Assembly: GCA_036004665.1 (NCBI GenBank)
Contig: DASYRG010000042.1
Coordinates: 1 to 64,000 of the forward strand
Length of the DNA stretch: 64,000 nucleotides
Source: JACQGZ01 sp036004665
Lineage (GTDB): Bacteria; Sysuimicrobiota; Sysuimicrobiia; Sysuimicrobiales; Humicultoraceae
Reading direction: 5' to 3'
Every line of letters starts with the position of its first letter. The stretch's first letter is position 1. The position numbers and the translations under genes were made by a program. This document shows positions 16,530 to 24,364 of the stretch, in pieces. The notes under the pieces were generated by a model. It was not told the origin of the DNA. It worked only from the letters and a program-made list of their open reading frames with translations, and did not search any database.

Positions 16530-17798
16530 ATGGAAACCGCCGTGGCCGACGAGATCGAAGCCCAGGTGGTTGCTGTCCAGACGGCGGCGCCCCCACGCCC
16601 GGGCGCGTTTGCCCCGCTGCGCCACCGCAACTACCGTCTCCTCTGGAGTGGACTCATCGTCTCCAATACCGGCGGGTGGATGCAGTTCACCGCCTTGGGA
16701 TACCTGATGGACCAGTTGACACGAGCGCCGGTCTACCTGGGTCTGCTCGGCGTCACCCAGGCGGTGCCGCGGCTGCTCTTTGCTTTCCTGGGCGGCGTCC
16801 TGGCCGACCGGATGGATCGGCGCCGGGTGCTCCTGGCCACAAACATCATCTCCATGGCCTCGGCGCTCGCCCTGGCCATCCTGACCGCCCTCCGGCTGAT
16901 CCAGGTGTGGCATCTGCTGGTCATCGCCGGCTTCAACTCGCTAATCCACTCCTTCGACATGCCGGCGCGGCAGTCGTGGACGCCCAGCCTTGTCGAGGAC
17001 CGGGAGCTCCTGCAGGCCGTCAGTCTCAATTCCATGGCGTTCAACGGCGCGGGCATCTTCGGCCCTGCCTTCGCCGGCGTCCTGATCAGCCTGGCCGGCA
17101 CCGCCGCTGCCTTCTTCGTGAACGCGGCCACCTACGTGGCGGTGATTGCGGCGCTGCTGGCGATGCGGATGCCGGCCTACGCGGCGGAGGGCCGCCTGTC
17201 GCTGAGGCAGGACATCCGGGAAGGTCTGGCGATCGTGTCCCGGCACCGATCGGTGCTGATGCTGCTGCTGATCGTGGCCGCGCTCAGCTTCTTCGGCCGT
17301 CCCTACATCCGTCTCATGCCGGCGGTGGCGCGCGAGGTGCTGCGGATCGGCCCTGAGGGCCTGGGCGTCCTGCAGGCCGCTCCAGGGGTGGGGACGGTCC
17401 TGACCGTCTTCGTGATTGGCTGGACCTCAACCCGGATGTACTCCGGCACGATGCTCCTGGGCGCGGCCTTCACCATGGGCGTGATGGTGACGCTCTTCGG
17501 ACTCTCGAGCTCCTTTCCGCTCTCGGTGGCCCTCCTCGTCGCGGTCGGGCTGGGTCAGTCGGTGGCGATGGCCACCGCGTCGACGTTGCTGCAGACCACG
17601 GTCCCCGCGGGCGCGAGGGGCAGGGCGATGGGCCTGTTCGGGACGGTGGCGTTCGGGATGATGGCGCTGGGCACGCTCCCCGCCGGGGCGATCGCCGACC
17701 TGTTCGGATTGTCATGGGGCCTCGCCGGGGGCGGCGTCGTGCTCATGGTGCTCATCGCGGGCGTGGCGTTCTTCGCGCCTTGGATCCGCCGGCTCTAG
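16530..17798 (+). CDS. MFS transporter (EntS/MFS_3-like exporter)
   Basis: About 422-residue inner-membrane protein from ATG 16530 (METAVADEIE). A further in-frame start at 16497 would add 11 polar residues and is less likely. After a soluble N-terminal tail, about 12 hydrophobic segments follow. The loop 2-3 signature DRMDRRRVLL after GGVLA marks the major facilitator superfamily. Opening sequence FAPLRHRNYRLLWSG is typical of the MFS_3 drug/siderophore exporter group. The substrate is unknown. Its stop (17796-17798) overlaps the stop of the convergent gene within the palindrome CTAG. A second, related MFS protein is at 56031-57281. Confidence 0.88.
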   Translation: METAVADEIEAQVVAVQTAAPPRPGAFAPLRHRNYRLLWSGLIVSNTGGWMQFTALGYLMDQLTRAPVYLGLLGVTQAVPRLLFAFLGGVLADRMDRRRVLLATNIISMASALALAILTALRLIQVWHLLVIAGFNSLIHSFDMPARQSWTPSLVEDRELLQAVSLNSMAFNGAGIFGPAFAGVLISLAGTAAAFFVNAATYVAVIAALLAMRMPAYAAEGRLSLRQDIREGLAIVSRHRSVLMLLLIVAALSFFGRPYIRLMPAVAREVLRIGPEGLGVLQAAPGVGTVLTVFVIGWTSTRMYSGTMLLGAAFTMGVMVTLFGLSSSFPLSVALLVAVGLGQSVAMATASTLLQTTVPAGARGRAMGLFGTVAFGMMALGTLPAGAIADLFGLSWGLAGGGVVLMVLIAGVAFFAPWIRRL

Positions 17799-18193
17799 CC
17801 CTCCAGCAGCGCCTTCATCGGCGTCCAGTAGCTGTCCCACCAGCCCTGCCTGATGTCCGCGTAGGCGGCCGCGGGCACGCCCGACTGCCTGAAGGACAGG
17901 CGCGTCCCACCCCGAAAGCGGCGCAGGGTGAAGGTCGCCCGGGAGTAATGATCCTTGGGCCATCCGGAGGTTTGACACCACCAAGCCTGGACGATCTTGC
18001 GATCGGGGACAAGCACCAGGTTGGTCCCTGCCGCCCATCCCCCAAAGGCGGAGAAGCGGCCGCCGACTTTGCGGCTGATGCGTGCGGGGCCGCCGGTGAA
18101 GCGGCCGTGCGTGCGCGAATCCATGAGTGCCTCGTAGACTTCGTGTGGCGTGGCCTTGAACACGACCGATTGCCGGAGGGTGCGGGTCTTCAT
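17795..18193 (-). CDS. SRPBCC/AHSA1-family protein
   Basis: 132-residue START/AHSA1-like ligand-binding-fold protein from ATG 18193 (MKTRTLRQSVVF). It shows the AHSA1 pattern: early VFKATPHEVYEAL, a central GGRFSAFGGW and a long C-terminal helix (GWWDSYWTPMKALLEG). Members bind hydrophobic ligands or act as co-chaperone-like proteins; the ligand here is unknown. An upstream extension to 18463 would run back across the divergent HIT gene's promoter and is rejected. Convergent with the MFS gene, with overlapping stops. Confidence 0.82.
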   Translation of the reverse strand: MKTRTLRQSVVFKATPHEVYEALMDSRTHGRFTGGPARISRKVGGRFSAFGGWAAGTNLVLVPDRKIVQAWWCQTSGWPKDHYSRATFTLRRFRGGTRLSFRQSGVPAAAYADIRQGWWDSYWTPMKALLEG

Positions 18194-18232
18194 CGCTACA
18201 CTGTCCCGCGGTGAACGCGTATCCGTCGGCGG

Positions 18233-18280
18233 TACTATGGTCTGTCCCGCCCGCTGCCGAACTATACTATGGGCTGTCCC
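18233..18280. repeat. two 16-bp direct repeats in the HIT gene promoter region
   Basis: TACTATGGTCTGTCCC (18233-18248) and TACTATGGGCTGTCCC (18265-18280) differ at one base and are offset by 32 bases, about three helical turns. A third CTGTCCC occurs at 18201-18207. They lie between the divergent SRPBCC and HIT genes and overlap a TATACT-like box (18264-18269), so they may be operator half-sites. Confidence 0.5.
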
Positions 18281-18301
18281 CCCCAGAAAGGACAGAGGAC
18301 A

Positions 18302-18763
18302 GTGTCTTTGCCGGTGAAGTCTTTCGATCCTAACTGCATCTTTTGCCGCATCGTTGCGGGCGAGGTACCAGCCAGTGTTGTCTACCGCGGAGATGACGTG
18401 ATGGCCTTCATGGACATCCGGCCAGTGAACCCTGGACATCTGTTGGTGATCTCCACGGCCCACGCCGCGGGGCTGGCCAACCTACCGGAGAGAGTCGGGC
18501 AGCGGATGTGGGTCGTGGCCCAGCGGCTCGCGGCGGCGCAACGTCTGTCGGGCGTCCGGTGCGAGGGCGTCAACCTGTTTGTGGCGGACGGGGAGGCGGC
18601 GGGGCAGGATGTCTTTCACGTGCACATTCACGTGTTGCCCCGTTTCCCCGGCGACGGCCTCCGCCTGACCGGCCTTGCCTATGATCAGCGTCCCGCGCCT
18701 CCCTCCCGCGCAGAATTGGACGAGACTGCGGGGGCGATCAGGCGAGGCCTCGAGAGTCCCTGA
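18302..18763 (+). CDS. HIT-family nucleotide hydrolase/transferase
   Basis: 153-residue histidine-triad protein. The catalytic HVHIHV triad is near residue 108, and the N-terminal CIFCRIVAGEVPAS is the typical opening, with the CxxC found in many bacterial HIT proteins. The GTG at 18302 is chosen because the sequence then starts close to the domain and AAAGGA lies about nine bases upstream. The ATG at 18269 would overlap the promoter-like repeats. HIT proteins hydrolyse nucleoside phosphoramidates or dinucleotides; the exact substrate is unknown. Its stop is five bases from the convergent ketoacyl synthase. Confidence 0.9.
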   Translation: MSLPVKSFDPNCIFCRIVAGEVPASVVYRGDDVMAFMDIRPVNPGHLLVISTAHAAGLANLPERVGQRMWVVAQRLAAAQRLSGVRCEGVNLFVADGEAAGQDVFHVHIHVLPRFPGDGLRLTGLAYDQRPAPPSRAELDETAGAIRRGLESP

Positions 18764-18768
18764 GGAAG

Positions 18769-20016
18769 CTACTGCGCCACCCGTCCGAACGCCAGGGTGG
18801 CATTGATCCCCCCGAAGCCGAAGGAGTTGCTGAGGATATAGTCCACGGGGGCGTGCCGCCCCTCGTGGGGGATGTAGTCGAGGTCGCATTGCGGGTCAGG
18901 CTGCACGAGGTTCAGCGTCGGCGGCAGGTACTCGTGCCGCAGGGCCAGCATGCACAGCGCGGCCTCGATCGCGCCGCTGGCGCCGAGGGAATGGCCGTGC
19001 ATCGGTTTGGTGCCGCTGACCGGGATCGTGTAGGCGGCTTCCCCCAGGGCCAGCTTGATGGCGGTGGTCTCGATGGAGTCGTTGAGCGGTGTCGAGGTGG
19101 CATGGGCGTTCACGTATCCGACCTGCTCGGGGAGGAGGCCGGCATCCTCCATGGCCAGCCGCATCGCGCGGGCGGCCTGCCGTCCGGAGGGGAGCGGGGC
19201 GGTCATGTGGTGCGCATCGTTGGTAGACCCGTATCCGAGGATCTCTCCGTAGATCGGAGCGTCGCGCCGCACCGCGTGGCTGTATTCCTCCAGAACGAGA
19301 ATCGCCGCGCCTTCGGCCATGACGAAGCCGTCGCGTCCCGCGTCGAAAGGACGGCAGGAGGCTTCGGGCGCGTCGTTGCGCGTGGACATCGCCCGGATGA
19401 GATCGAAGGCGCCGAAGATCAGCGGCGCCAGCGGGCACTCTACTCCTCCGGCCAGGAAGAGGTCGGTCTCGCCCTCGCGGATGAAGCGGAACGCCTCGCC
19501 GAGGGCGATGGCCGCGGAAGTGCAGGAGTCGGAATTGGCGCTGGTGGGGCCGGTGATGCCGAACTCGATGGCCACGTTGCAAGAGGCCGACCCGGAGAAG
19601 ACGGCGAGTGCCAGCGTCGGTTTGATCCGCCGGATCCCTTCGCGCAGGTAGATCTCGTGCTGTTCTTCCGCGAAGGCGCCGCCGCCGAGGGCCGCCCCGA
19701 TGAAGACGCCGGCGCGGTCGCGGTCCTCGTCTTCGAAATGCAGGCCGGCGTCCTGCACCGCCTGCCGCGCCGCCGCGACGCCGAACTGGGCGAAGCGGTC
19801 CAGCCGGCGCGCGCGTTTGGCGTCCATGGAGGCGAGGGGATCGAAGTCGGGCACCTCTCCGGCGATGCGGCTGGAGAAGCGCCCGGCATCGAAACGGGTG
19901 ATCGAGCGAATCCCCGAGCGGCCCGATGTCATCCCTTCCAGCAGGCCGACGCTCCCCTGGCCCATTGGGGTGACTGCGCCGATCCCCGTGACGACGACCC
20001 GCTTCCGCTCCCTCAT
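18769..20016 (-). CDS. beta-ketoacyl-ACP synthase (FabF/KAS II-like), last gene of biosynthetic operon
   Basis: 415-residue thiolase-fold condensing enzyme. The catalytic triad is Cys165 (NSDSCTSA), His305 (NAHATSTPLND) and His342 (GHSLGASGA), so it should be active in decarboxylating Claisen condensation. ATG 20016 overlaps the upstream SRPBCC stop as ATGA; an extension to 20382 is just that upstream gene read in another frame. It is not in a fatty-acid gene cluster: no acyl carrier protein, malonyl transferase, reductase or chain-length factor is nearby. Together with the upstream methyltransferase, FAD oxidoreductase and SRPBCC genes, it looks like a dedicated small-molecule synthase rather than housekeeping FabF. 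The product is unknown. Confidence 0.9.
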   Translation of the reverse strand: MRERKRVVVTGIGAVTPMGQGSVGLLEGMTSGRSGIRSITRFDAGRFSSRIAGEVPDFDPLASMDAKRARRLDRFAQFGVAAARQAVQDAGLHFEDEDRDRAGVFIGAALGGGAFAEEQHEIYLREGIRRIKPTLALAVFSGSASCNVAIEFGITGPTSANSDSCTSAAIALGEAFRFIREGETDLFLAGGVECPLAPLIFGAFDLIRAMSTRNDAPEASCRPFDAGRDGFVMAEGAAILVLEEYSHAVRRDAPIYGEILGYGSTNDAHHMTAPLPSGRQAARAMRLAMEDAGLLPEQVGYVNAHATSTPLNDSIETTAIKLALGEAAYTIPVSGTKPMHGHSLGASGAIEAALCMLALRHEYLPPTLNLVQPDPQCDLDYIPHEGRHAPVDYILSNSFGFGGINATLAFGRVAQ

Positions 20017-20456
20017 GGTGCGCCTCCCGATTCCGCCAGCAGCTTGAACCGCCGCAGCGTGCGTGCGGCTACGTGCGCGATGAAGAACCGCCCCACCACC
20101 CATCCGGCCATCGCTCCCAGCGGGGACGGCCAGCGCAGATCGTGTCTGATCCCTACGCGCACATCGGCCGGCCCCGGCTCGAAGAACCACTCCACGCTCA
20201 TGCCCCGCGTCGGGCCGGCGATGTGGGTGAAGAGAATGCGCCGCTCCTCCGGCCGCACCTCCTGCACCGCCCGCCAGCGCAGGGGGATGCGGCCGCGCCG
20301 CGCCGCCATCTCCGCGGTGGTGCGGCGGCCAGCGCGCTCGAGGATGCGCACCCAGCGGTAGTGGGGCAGCCAGGCGGCCCACCGTTCAACGTCGGCGGCG
20401 AGGGCGAAGATCCGCTCCCAGGGCGCGGCGACGGTGACTACGCTCTCCAGATGCAT
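20013..20456 (-). CDS. SRPBCC polyketide cyclase/aromatase-like protein
   Basis: 147-residue protein with the SRPBCC (START-like) fold. It opens with MHLESVVTVAAPWERIFALAADVERWAAW, shown here only to mark the usual VxxPxxxVFxxxxDxxxWxxW pattern in the first 30 residues, and ends in a long amphipathic helix. In aromatic polyketide pathways such proteins act as cyclases/aromatases; others bind lipids. Its first 19 bases overlap the FAD oxidoreductase end and its stop overlaps the ketoacyl synthase start, so the three are tightly coupled. The context favours a cyclase or carrier role in the same pathway. Confidence 0.75.
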   Translation of the reverse strand: MHLESVVTVAAPWERIFALAADVERWAAWLPHYRWVRILERAGRRTTAEMAARRGRIPLRWRAVQEVRPEERRILFTHIAGPTRGMSVEWFFEPGPADVRVGIRHDLRWPSPLGAMAGWVVGRFFIAHVAARTLRRFKLLAESGGAP

Positions 20457-21640
20457 GCCAGCGCCAGCCGTGAGAGGTAGGCGGGCGTGAGGGCGCCGCG
20501 CACGGGGTCGGCGTTGCCGATAATCCCAAGGAAGCGCGAGGCCACCACCGGATGCGATCCCCAGGCGCGCGCCAGCGGCTCGATCAGCGGGCTGCGCAGC
20601 GCCACCCAGTCGATCAGGCGCAGGAACCGCCGGAGCCCGCCGCAGCGTCGGCGGTGCCAGCGCGCGTAGTCCGCCAGCGCGGGCGCGCCGGCATTCCCCG
20701 CGGTGAGCGCGCGGTCGATCACCTCCGCGGCCACCGCTGCGCCCGTCAACGCCATGCTCACCCCCTGGCCAGTCAGGGGGTCGGTGTGAGCTGCCGCGTC
20801 CCCGACCAGCACCACGCCGTCGGCCACCACCGGACGGTGCGAGGGAGCGAGTGGGCCGATGGCGCGCAGCTGCGTGATCGTCCCCGCCTCGACGCGGTTG
20901 CGGAGAGCGGGAAAGGGCGCTAGCAGTTCACGGGCTGCGCGGTCGAGGAGAGTCCGGGCGATGAGGTCGCGGCTCCGGGAAATCGCGCGCTTCGCGCCGA
21001 CCATCGTAACGTTTGCCTCCCCGCCGGGAAACGCGGAGACGCCGCAGTAGGCGCCCCGGGCCAGGTGCATCTCGGCGTATCCCTCCCACATCGCCAGCCC
21101 GCGCACGCGAAGTCCAACGGCATAGCGGCCTCGCCTCGTGGGTGAGCGGCTCAGTCCGGCGGCCCGCGCCACCAGCGAGCGCGCTCCGTCGGCCCCGACC
21201 AGAATCCGTGCCGCAATCTCGCCGTCATCCGTCCGAATACGCCAGCGGCCCCCCCGCCGGTGGGCCCCGCGCACGGCCCGTCCCGTCTCGACGGCTGCCC
21301 CGGCGCGGCGAGCCGCCCGGAGAAGGCAATCGTCCAACACGGCACGGGAGAGTGACAGTCCGACCCCGCCGGGAAACGGCGCGAACACCTCTCGGCCCGC
21401 GGGGGAGACGATCCTCATCCCGGTCAGGATCCGGGCATGCGGCCGTAACTCCGTCAGCACGCCCAGCGGTTCCAGCGCGACAACGCCGTAGGGGTGGATG
21501 AAGTCACCGCACAGCTTTTCGCGAGGAAAGAGGGATCGCTCCAGCACGAGCACCTCCCGGCCGCGGCCGGCCAGCGCCGCCGCCGCGGCCGCCCCCGCCG
21601 GTCCTCCCCCCACCACCAACACCTCGACGCTCCGCGCCAC
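20438..21640 (-). CDS. FAD-dependent oxidoreductase (geranylgeranyl reductase-like)
   Basis: 400-residue flavoprotein. The N-terminal dinucleotide-binding motif GGGPAGAAAA (about 11-20) and the downstream GDAAAHTDPLTGQG motif (near 275) identify the p-hydroxybenzoate hydroxylase fold. The motif FPREKLCGDF is typical of the geranylgeranyl reductase and tryptophan halogenase-like branch. It may reduce or hydroxylate the product of the adjacent condensing enzyme. It lies five bases after the methyltransferase gene and overlaps the SRPBCC gene. NAD(P)H use and substrate are not evident. Confidence 0.85.
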   Translation of the reverse strand: MARSVEVLVVGGGPAGAAAAAALAGRGREVLVLERSLFPREKLCGDFIHPYGVVALEPLGVLTELRPHARILTGMRIVSPAGREVFAPFPGGVGLSLSRAVLDDCLLRAARRAGAAVETGRAVRGAHRRGGRWRIRTDDGEIAARILVGADGARSLVARAAGLSRSPTRRGRYAVGLRVRGLAMWEGYAEMHLARGAYCGVSAFPGGEANVTMVGAKRAISRSRDLIARTLLDRAARELLAPFPALRNRVEAGTITQLRAIGPLAPSHRPVVADGVVLVGDAAAHTDPLTGQGVSMALTGAAVAAEVIDRALTAGNAGAPALADYARWHRRRCGGLRRFLRLIDWVALRSPLIEPLARAWGSHPVVASRFLGIIGNADPVRGALTPAYLSRLALACIWRA

Positions 21641-21644
21641 GTCG

Positions 21645-22352
21645 CTATGCTCGCTTGACCATGGCCAGCCGGAAGAGCGGGGCGGGCATGATCGTCACGC
21701 CGGCAATCCCCGTCTCGGCCAGCAGCGCGCGGGCTTCCGCGGGCGTGTACGCGCGCAGGACCGAGCGCGGACCGTCCGCGCGGGTGAGGGGGCTGCGCAG
21801 CAGCAGCACAGCGAGGGCGCGGGCGCCCAGGTACGCCCCCCAGGTGCGCACGAGGTCGGTGACCAGAAATCCTCGCCGGCCGATTCGGTCGAGCTCGCGC
21901 AGGGCGTCGATCGCCTTGCTTCGCCTGAGATGGTGCAGCCCCGAGGTGAAGAGAGCCACGTCCACGCTGCGGTCCTCGAGCGGCAGGGCCCCCGCGTCGC
22001 CCTGAACCACCTGGATCTCCGGAAAGGCGGCGGAGCGGTCGCGCGCGATCAGGGTTGTCATAGGATGGTTGTCGATCGCGATCGCGCGGACGACAATCCC
22101 GTTGAGGCGCCCCCAGGCGGCAAAGGCGCGGGGGAGGTCCGCCCCGCCGGTGGCCACGTCGGCGACCGTGAGGGCGCGGTCCCCAGGGCGCAGGAACCGG
22201 CGGAGATGGCCCCAGACCAGCCGCCGCACACCGAGGAGACGGTTCAGCCGCTCGAGTTCGGTGAGGCAGACCTCCATGACGGGGCGGGGGTGCGGGAAGT
22301 CCATCAATTCGGGGGCGTGCTCCCGCCGGGGAGGCGCCGGCATCACGTCCAT
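21645..22352 (-). CDS. SAM-dependent methyltransferase, first gene of biosynthetic operon
   Basis: 235-residue methyltransferase with motif I VADVATGGADLPRAF (a variant of the usual ExGxGxG) and a clear post-motif sequence LPLEDRSVDVALFTSGLHHL. The sequence resembles methyltransferases found next to FAD oxidoreductases and polyketide-synthase-like enzymes in bacterial secondary metabolism. ATG 22352; the stop is five bases before the next gene's start. It is preceded by 57 bases without a gene, where the operon promoter could lie, unless transcription continues from the phosphodiester glycosidase gene. Confidence 0.82.
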   Translation of the reverse strand: MDVMPAPPRREHAPELMDFPHPRPVMEVCLTELERLNRLLGVRRLVWGHLRRFLRPGDRALTVADVATGGADLPRAFAAWGRLNGIVVRAIAIDNHPMTTLIARDRSAAFPEIQVVQGDAGALPLEDRSVDVALFTSGLHHLRRSKAIDALRELDRIGRRGFLVTDLVRTWGAYLGARALAVLLLRSPLTRADGPRSVLRAYTPAEARALLAETGIAGVTIMPAPLFRLAMVKRA

Positions 22353-22409
22353 GGGTGGGCTCCGCGGATATCATACCCGCGGACGTGCAACGAACCTGTA
22401 AATCCGTGG

Positions 22410-23795
22410 CTACTCGGAGGGCTTGGGAACGACCAGGAGCATAGAGGCGACTCCCCGCTGTCCGCGCTCAGGGACGTTGACGACCCGTCCGCCCACCACC
22501 AGCGTCGAGGATCCGCCGCCGTCGAGGTTCATCGCCTGCACCGCGCCCATCTCGCGCATCAGCCGGGCCAGCTCGATCAGGCGCATCCCCGTACTGCCGC
22601 GCGATTTTTCCACCGTGACCAGCAGCACCTTCCCGGCGGCCGTGATCCCAATGGCCGAGCGCGAGGTACGCCGGGAGCTGAAGGCCTCTCCGAACGACTC
22701 CCAGCGGAAGGGCACGGAGATCCTTCCATCCTGAACGAGGCGGGGCCCGCCGCCGATCGCGTGCACGATCTTGCCGGGGCTGATCGCCAGGTCGAGACGC
22801 ACCTGCTGGCCGAGCACCAACCGGTCGCTGATGAGCCGGCGTTCAGCGACGGTCGCCGAAAGCACGTAGCCGTCATCGGGGATGGCCACCCGCCCGGTCG
22901 GAAACGCGGTGACGGTTCCGTTGACGACCACGGCGTGCAGCGTGTGCGTGGGTGTGAGCGGTCCGTACTCCGGCGTGTAAACGGCAAGGCCGCCCCAGCG
23001 CGGCGGCCGGTTGACCGCGGAGATGGGAATCCTGGTCCCTAGGTCAGATTCGACCGAACCGCGGAAGGTGAAGGGCTGGATGGTAGGGCGTCCCTCCGCG
23101 GTGATGGCGAAGACGGCCCGGCGCTCAATCGGCGTGGAGAGGAGGCGTCCGTCGATGACGACGAGTCCCAGCGGCTGGCCGGTCTTGCGGGCAAAGAATC
23201 CTCCGTTGATGGCGGCGAAGGCGTCGTGGCGCGTCGCCACGGCGGCGGTAGGCTCAGCGCCTGCGAACGTGCCTCCGCCGAGGGCGGGCCGCAGACTGAT
23301 ACGCGGATCGGTCAGGTCCACTAACACGGCGTGCGCGTTCGTCCACCCCCCTCCCGTGAGCACGCGCAGCCGCCGGTAGGAGAGGCTGGAGGGCAGAGGC
23401 ACCATGGCCCTCCAGGGGGGAAGGATCACAACAGCGAGTTTGTGTGGATCAGCGCGTGAGAAGACCTTGTACCGGGTCGCGCCCTGCAGCGAGATGGAGA
23501 GCCGGGCGATGCCGCCCTCCAGGGGCTGCTGGCGCACCACCCCAACCCCTCCGGCGTTGACCGCCAACTCCCGGGTCGCCGCGTCCCCGACCGGCCAGAG
23601 ATCGACGACCAGCCGGTCGCTGCTCGTGGTGGCGCGGAAGCGCACCGCCCGGTCGAGGTGGGCGACGACCTTGATCGCGCGGTCCTGGGTGGTCCAGCCG
23701 AGGTCCAGCACCCGAGCAGGAGGGGCGGCGGGCGCGGGCCTGGTCAGCCCGCTGAGGGCGAGGAGCAGCAGGGTGAGGGTGACGGCGATGCGCAT
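22410..23795 (-). CDS. secreted phosphodiester glycosidase (NAGPA) domain protein with AMIN-like domain
   Basis: 461 residues from ATG 23795 (MRIAVTLTLLLLA), which begins a clean Sec signal peptide ending near APAAPPA. An AMIN-like beta-domain (about 30-125) precedes a NAGPA/phosphodiester glycosidase domain (about 190-455), recognised by INGGFF and by NLDGGGSSTLVV near the C-terminus. Such proteins act on sugar phosphodiesters, often in the cell envelope; AMIN domains target proteins to the envelope. An in-frame start at 23843 would add residues ahead of the signal peptide and is less likely. No partner is adjacent. Confidence 0.85.
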   Translation of the reverse strand: MRIAVTLTLLLLALSGLTRPAPAAPPARVLDLGWTTQDRAIKVVAHLDRAVRFRATTSSDRLVVDLWPVGDAATRELAVNAGGVGVVRQQPLEGGIARLSISLQGATRYKVFSRADPHKLAVVILPPWRAMVPLPSSLSYRRLRVLTGGGWTNAHAVLVDLTDPRISLRPALGGGTFAGAEPTAAVATRHDAFAAINGGFFARKTGQPLGLVVIDGRLLSTPIERRAVFAITAEGRPTIQPFTFRGSVESDLGTRIPISAVNRPPRWGGLAVYTPEYGPLTPTHTLHAVVVNGTVTAFPTGRVAIPDDGYVLSATVAERRLISDRLVLGQQVRLDLAISPGKIVHAIGGGPRLVQDGRISVPFRWESFGEAFSSRRTSRSAIGITAAGKVLLVTVEKSRGSTGMRLIELARLMREMGAVQAMNLDGGGSSTLVVGGRVVNVPERGQRGVASMLLVVPKPSE

Positions 23796-23988
23796 GGCGC
23801 GTCGTGGTCGGGGTGCGGCGGCGCTCCAGATAATGCTTGGCACTCTACGATTCCACCTGCCCGGTTTCCTCTCTGCTGACTCCTCGCAAAAGGCGAGCGC
23901 TGTGCGGGCGCATGGGTGGATCCTCCCCCACGAGGCGCTCTGTCGCTTTGTTGTTGAGTTAGATTACGTCAGCGATGGGGACAAACGC

Positions 23989-24011
23989 ATTCCCTCGACA
24001 GGGGGATTTTT
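23989..24011 (+). terminator. intrinsic terminator-like hairpin
   Basis: ATTCCCT (23989-23995) pairs with GGGGGAT (24001-24007), with two G-U pairs and a 5-base loop, followed by TTTT. No plus-strand gene lies directly upstream, so it may end a non-coding or antisense transcript, or be fortuitous. Confidence 0.35.
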
Positions 24012-24012
24012 G

Positions 24013-24167
24013 ATCCTCTAAAGGAGGATTCTTCGAATTGCCAAACAGGGAAACGAGTTTGAAGTTAACTCGGTGGAGATTCACCGCAAGTCCTTCAGAA
24101 CTGTGGCGCGCCCCGGAAGGGTAGAAGGAGGCCAGCCCGGGGTGGGCCGGTCTGCGAGAGCCGGCCC
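24013..24167. other. hairpin-rich segment, unidentified
   Basis: A series of stems is visible: ATCCTC/GAGGAT (24013-24029), CGAGTT/AACTCG (24054-24072), CGGTG/CACCG (24071-24086, competing with the former) and GGGCCGG/CCGGCCC (24144-24167). The plus strand vaguely recalls parts of cobalamin elements (GGGAA, GGTG, ACTGT), but the order and the B12 box do not fit. It may be a structured leader or ncRNA; no known class was recognised. Confidence 0.25.
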
Positions 24168-24172
24168 GAGCC

Positions 24173-24208
24173 AAAAAAAAGCGCCCCGGCCCATCGAGCC
24201 AGGACGCT
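24173..24208 (-). terminator. strong intrinsic terminator
   Basis: On the minus strand AGCGTCCTGGC (24208-24198) pairs with GCCGGGGCGCT (24190-24180) over 11 bp with two G-U pairs and a 7-base loop, followed by an uninterrupted run of eight T (24180-24173). This is a textbook Rho-independent terminator. Part of its 5' arm (CGTCC) can instead pair with upstream GGACG (24221-24217), an antiterminator-like alternative. Confidence 0.8.
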
Positions 24209-24232
24209 GAAACCTTCGTCCCGAGGGGGACC

Positions 24233-24277
24233 TTAGTCCCGCATCCTCCTCAGGTGGGCCGGGGTCTGCCTATGCAT
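24233..24277 (-). CDS. 14-residue leader-peptide-like ORF
   Basis: ATG 24277 to TAA 24235-24233 encodes MHRQTPAHLRRMRD. A near-complete anti-SD match, AAAGGAGGTGA, lies upstream; GGAGG (24293-24289) is 11 bases from the ATG, slightly far. Four of 14 residues are Arg, three of them from AGG, usually a rare codon. The TAA sits in the loop of a GGGAC/GTCCC hairpin (24240-24227) that starts a chain of alternative stems leading to the terminator at 24208-24173. This is the geometry of ribosome-controlled attenuation. No gene follows closely; the next on this strand starts at 23795. It is too short for homology, so coding is inferred from context only. Confidence 0.45.
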   Translation of the reverse strand: MHRQTPAHLRRMRD

Positions 24278-24334
24278 GCTCGGCCTCACCTCCTTTCTCT
24301 TTAGCCAGCTCAAACCTGGCGTCAGACAAGCAGG

Positions 24335-24364
24335 ACGATACCAGGGGGGGTGGGAGGCTGTCAA
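24335..24364 (-). promoter_or_regulatory. sigma-70-type promoter of the small leader unit
   Basis: On the minus strand a perfect TTGACA (24364-24359) is followed after 18 bases by TATCGT (24340-24335). The predicted transcript, starting near 24328, would run about 155 bases to the terminator at 24173. Confidence 0.6.

Noticed and set aside
23404..24021. Open plus-strand frame of about 205 codons
   Set aside because: It is antisense to the phosphodiester glycosidase gene over most of its length, has no family features and is explained by GC-rich codon structure.
24040..24165. Resemblance to a cobalamin riboswitch on the plus strand
   Set aside because: GGGAA, GGTG and ACTGT occur, but no B12 box is found and the downstream gene is not B12-related.
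23959..24174. 71-codon minus-strand frame starting with TTG at the terminator T-run
   Set aside because: Start codon lies within the terminator, there is no Shine-Dalgarno, and composition is unlike a protein.
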